From assembly GCA_963205105.1 (NCBI GenBank), contig CAUJJW010000187.1, positions 1 to 35,950 of the forward strand: DNA of 35,950 bases. The letters are read 5' to 3'. Numbering within the stretch: position 1 is the stretch's first letter; the number at the start of each line of letters is the position of its first letter. The notes under the pieces are model-generated. The model was not told the origin of the DNA and searched no databases. It was given only the letters and a program-made list of their open reading frames with translations. This document shows positions 34,511 to 35,950 of the stretch, in pieces. The translations under genes were made by a program, and so were the position numbers. Source of the DNA: Verrucomicrobiota bacterium. GTDB taxonomy: Bacteria > Verrucomicrobiota > Verrucomicrobiia > Limisphaerales > CAIMTB01.

Positions 34511-35926
34511 ATGAGGACATTTCTATCCCGTCGATCCTTCGCCAAGGCTTCGACCCTGGCGATCGGCACACTCGCTGCAGCCCCGTTCAACATCCTGAAC
34601 GCCAGAAACGCCGGCGACAAAGTGCGCTTCGCTCAAATCGGGTGCGGCGGCCGTGGACTCTCCGCCCATCTGCCGGCCGCCAAGAACGAGCATCTGGCCG
34701 CGGTCGTGGACGTCGATGACGCCCGCAAAGTGACCCTGAACAAGTGGCTCCAAAGCAACGACGCCAATCCGGACTCCGTCCCCTTCTTTGCCGACTACCG
34801 GAAGATGTTCGACAAGCTCGGCAAGGAGCTCGATGCCGTCTTTATCGCGAGCCCCAACCACCACCATGCCCTGCCCGCCATGATCGCGATGCAGCTCGGC
34901 ATCAGCGTGTACTGCGAAAAGCCGGTCTGCCATGACATCGGGGAAGCCCGGGCCATGCGCGCCATGGCGGCCAAAACCAAGGTCGCCACGCAGATGGGAA
35001 ATCAAGGGCACTGCGAGGAAGGCTACCGCCGACTCTGCGAGTACATCGACGCCGGCATCATCGGCAAGGTGACGGAAACCCACAGTTGGACCAACCGCGC
35101 CAATGGTGGTGAAGGCCCCCGCCCGCCCCAGGCCCCCGTCCCCGATGGACTGCACTGGGACGAATGGATCGGCCCAGCCCCCTACCGCGACTTCCACTCC
35201 GACCTCCACCCGCACTCCTGGCACGGATGGTACGATTTCGGAAACGGTTCGATCGGAAACATGGGCTGCCATGTGCTCGATGGCGTTTTCTGGGCACTCA
35301 AGTGCGACCATCCAACCTCCATCGAAGCCGAACAACTGCGCGGCGGCAGTGATGAGCGTTACCCCATGGGCAGCCGGGTCCGCTGGGACATTCCCGCCCG
35401 CCACGGCCTGCCGCCGCTCAAGGTGTTCTGGTACGAAGGCCTCAACGAAACCACCACCGGCAAACCCTCGGGCAACTTGCGCGCGGCCAAAGGCGACGAC
35501 CGCAACCTGCCCGCCTTGCTGCTGGAGTTGCGCGCCAAGTACCCCGACGAAGGACTCGACTCCGGTGACAGCGGTACGCTGTACGTCGGGGACAAGGGGG
35601 TCATCTTCACCGGCACTTACGGCGACAAAATGCACATCGTTCCTTACGAAACGATGGCCGAAACCCCCGCGCCCCCCAAAACGTTGCCCCGTCCCAAGAG
35701 CATCTTCGTCGATTTCCTCGACGCCGTGCGCTCCGGGAAGACCGAAACCGCCGTGCCCTTCGACTACGGCACACGACTCACTGAATTCTCCATCCTCGGC
35801 AACCTGGCCATGAAGGCGGGCAAAGGCCAGAAAGTGATTTGGGATGGCCCCAACATGCGCGTCACCAACCTCCCCGAGCTCAACGCCTGGGTAAAGCGAC
35901 CCAGCCGCGACGGCTGGAGCGCCTGA
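34511..35926 (+). CDS. Tat-exported Gfo/Idh/MocA family oxidoreductase
   Basis: 471 residues from ATG 34511. An upstream in-frame GTG (34466) would push the signal away from the N-terminus and is rejected. The twin-arginine signal LSRRSFAKASTLAIG is at about 5-19. The Rossmann domain has VRFAQIGCGGRG (38-49), AAVVDVDD (63-70), FIASPNHHHA and YCEKPVC with Lys137. The C-terminal domain shows GNMGCHVLDGVFWALK. It resembles the 27252-28568 protein in layout but is clearly a different subfamily, with a longer insert and HPHSWHGWYDFG. The substrate is unknown. The nearest neighbour, tex, is a housekeeping gene, so context does not help. Confidence 0.9.
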   Translation: MRTFLSRRSFAKASTLAIGTLAAAPFNILNARNAGDKVRFAQIGCGGRGLSAHLPAAKNEHLAAVVDVDDARKVTLNKWLQSNDANPDSVPFFADYRKMFDKLGKELDAVFIASPNHHHALPAMIAMQLGISVYCEKPVCHDIGEARAMRAMAAKTKVATQMGNQGHCEEGYRRLCEYIDAGIIGKVTETHSWTNRANGGEGPRPPQAPVPDGLHWDEWIGPAPYRDFHSDLHPHSWHGWYDFGNGSIGNMGCHVLDGVFWALKCDHPTSIEAEQLRGGSDERYPMGSRVRWDIPARHGLPPLKVFWYEGLNETTTGKPSGNLRAAKGDDRNLPALLLELRAKYPDEGLDSGDSGTLYVGDKGVIFTGTYGDKMHIVPYETMAETPAPPKTLPRPKSIFVDFLDAVRSGKTETAVPFDYGTRLTEFSILGNLAMKAGKGQKVIWDGPNMRVTNLPELNAWVKRPSRDGWSA

Positions 35927-35950
35927 CTCATCATGGGCACGGCATCCCTC

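Overview
The window is a GC-rich chromosomal segment with dense, mostly intact genes. Its gene content points to a Verrucomicrobiota-type bacterium (Pedosphaera/Limisphaerales-like): two Tat-exported Gfo/Idh/MocA oxidoreductases, TIM-barrel sugar isomerases, a DUF4038 glycosidase, a DUF2723-TPR protein, a sigma factor with a small membrane partner, and an Alternative Complex III (ACIII) operon. The phylum call is inference from gene content. No rRNA, tRNA, CRISPR array, transposase or prophage was seen.

Left part (1-10470). On the minus strand lie a truncated pilT and a full pilB (type IV pilus motors), followed by an exported sugar isomerase-like protein. On the plus strand are a two-domain secreted thioredoxin-like protein, a bestrophin-family channel, a sigma-70-like factor overlapping a small membrane protein gene, and a 1359-residue DUF2723 membrane glycosyltransferase-like protein with C-terminal TPRs. 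A large imperfect palindrome of about 170 bp (10471-10640) separates this block from the next.

Middle part (10647-15782). This is a probable sugar-acid or polyol catabolic cluster. An NAD-dependent epimerase/dehydrogenase is divergent from a run of TIM-barrel isomerase, HUMPS-family decarboxylase/synthase, zinc-dependent polyol dehydrogenase and SMP-30 lactonase, the last three joined by 4-nt ATGA overlaps. A lone Sfp-type phosphopantetheinyl transferase follows on the minus strand.

Respiratory operon (16119-27227). A clear promoter candidate precedes actA-actB-actC-actD-actE-actF, an unnamed TTG-started membrane protein, a cbb3 subunit I (CcoN) homologue, a CcoO-like cytochrome and another membrane-anchored cytochrome c. 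The genes are very tightly packed. The most striking observation is that the CcoN homologue keeps the fold-level sequence pattern but lacks most histidines that bind haem b, haem b3 and CuB in cbb3 oxidases. It is probably not an oxidase, and it may be a scaffold linking ACIII to two cytochromes c.

Right part (27252-35926). An exported Gfo/Idh/MocA protein is divergent from a DUF4038 (apiosidase-like) glycosidase across an intergenic region with repeated CTTGGAC/GTCCAAG sites. Next comes a periplasmic beta-carbonic anhydrase fused through a His-rich linker to a membrane four-helix sensor-like module, an unusual architecture. The window ends with the Tex RNA-binding protein and a second exported Gfo/Idh/MocA protein.
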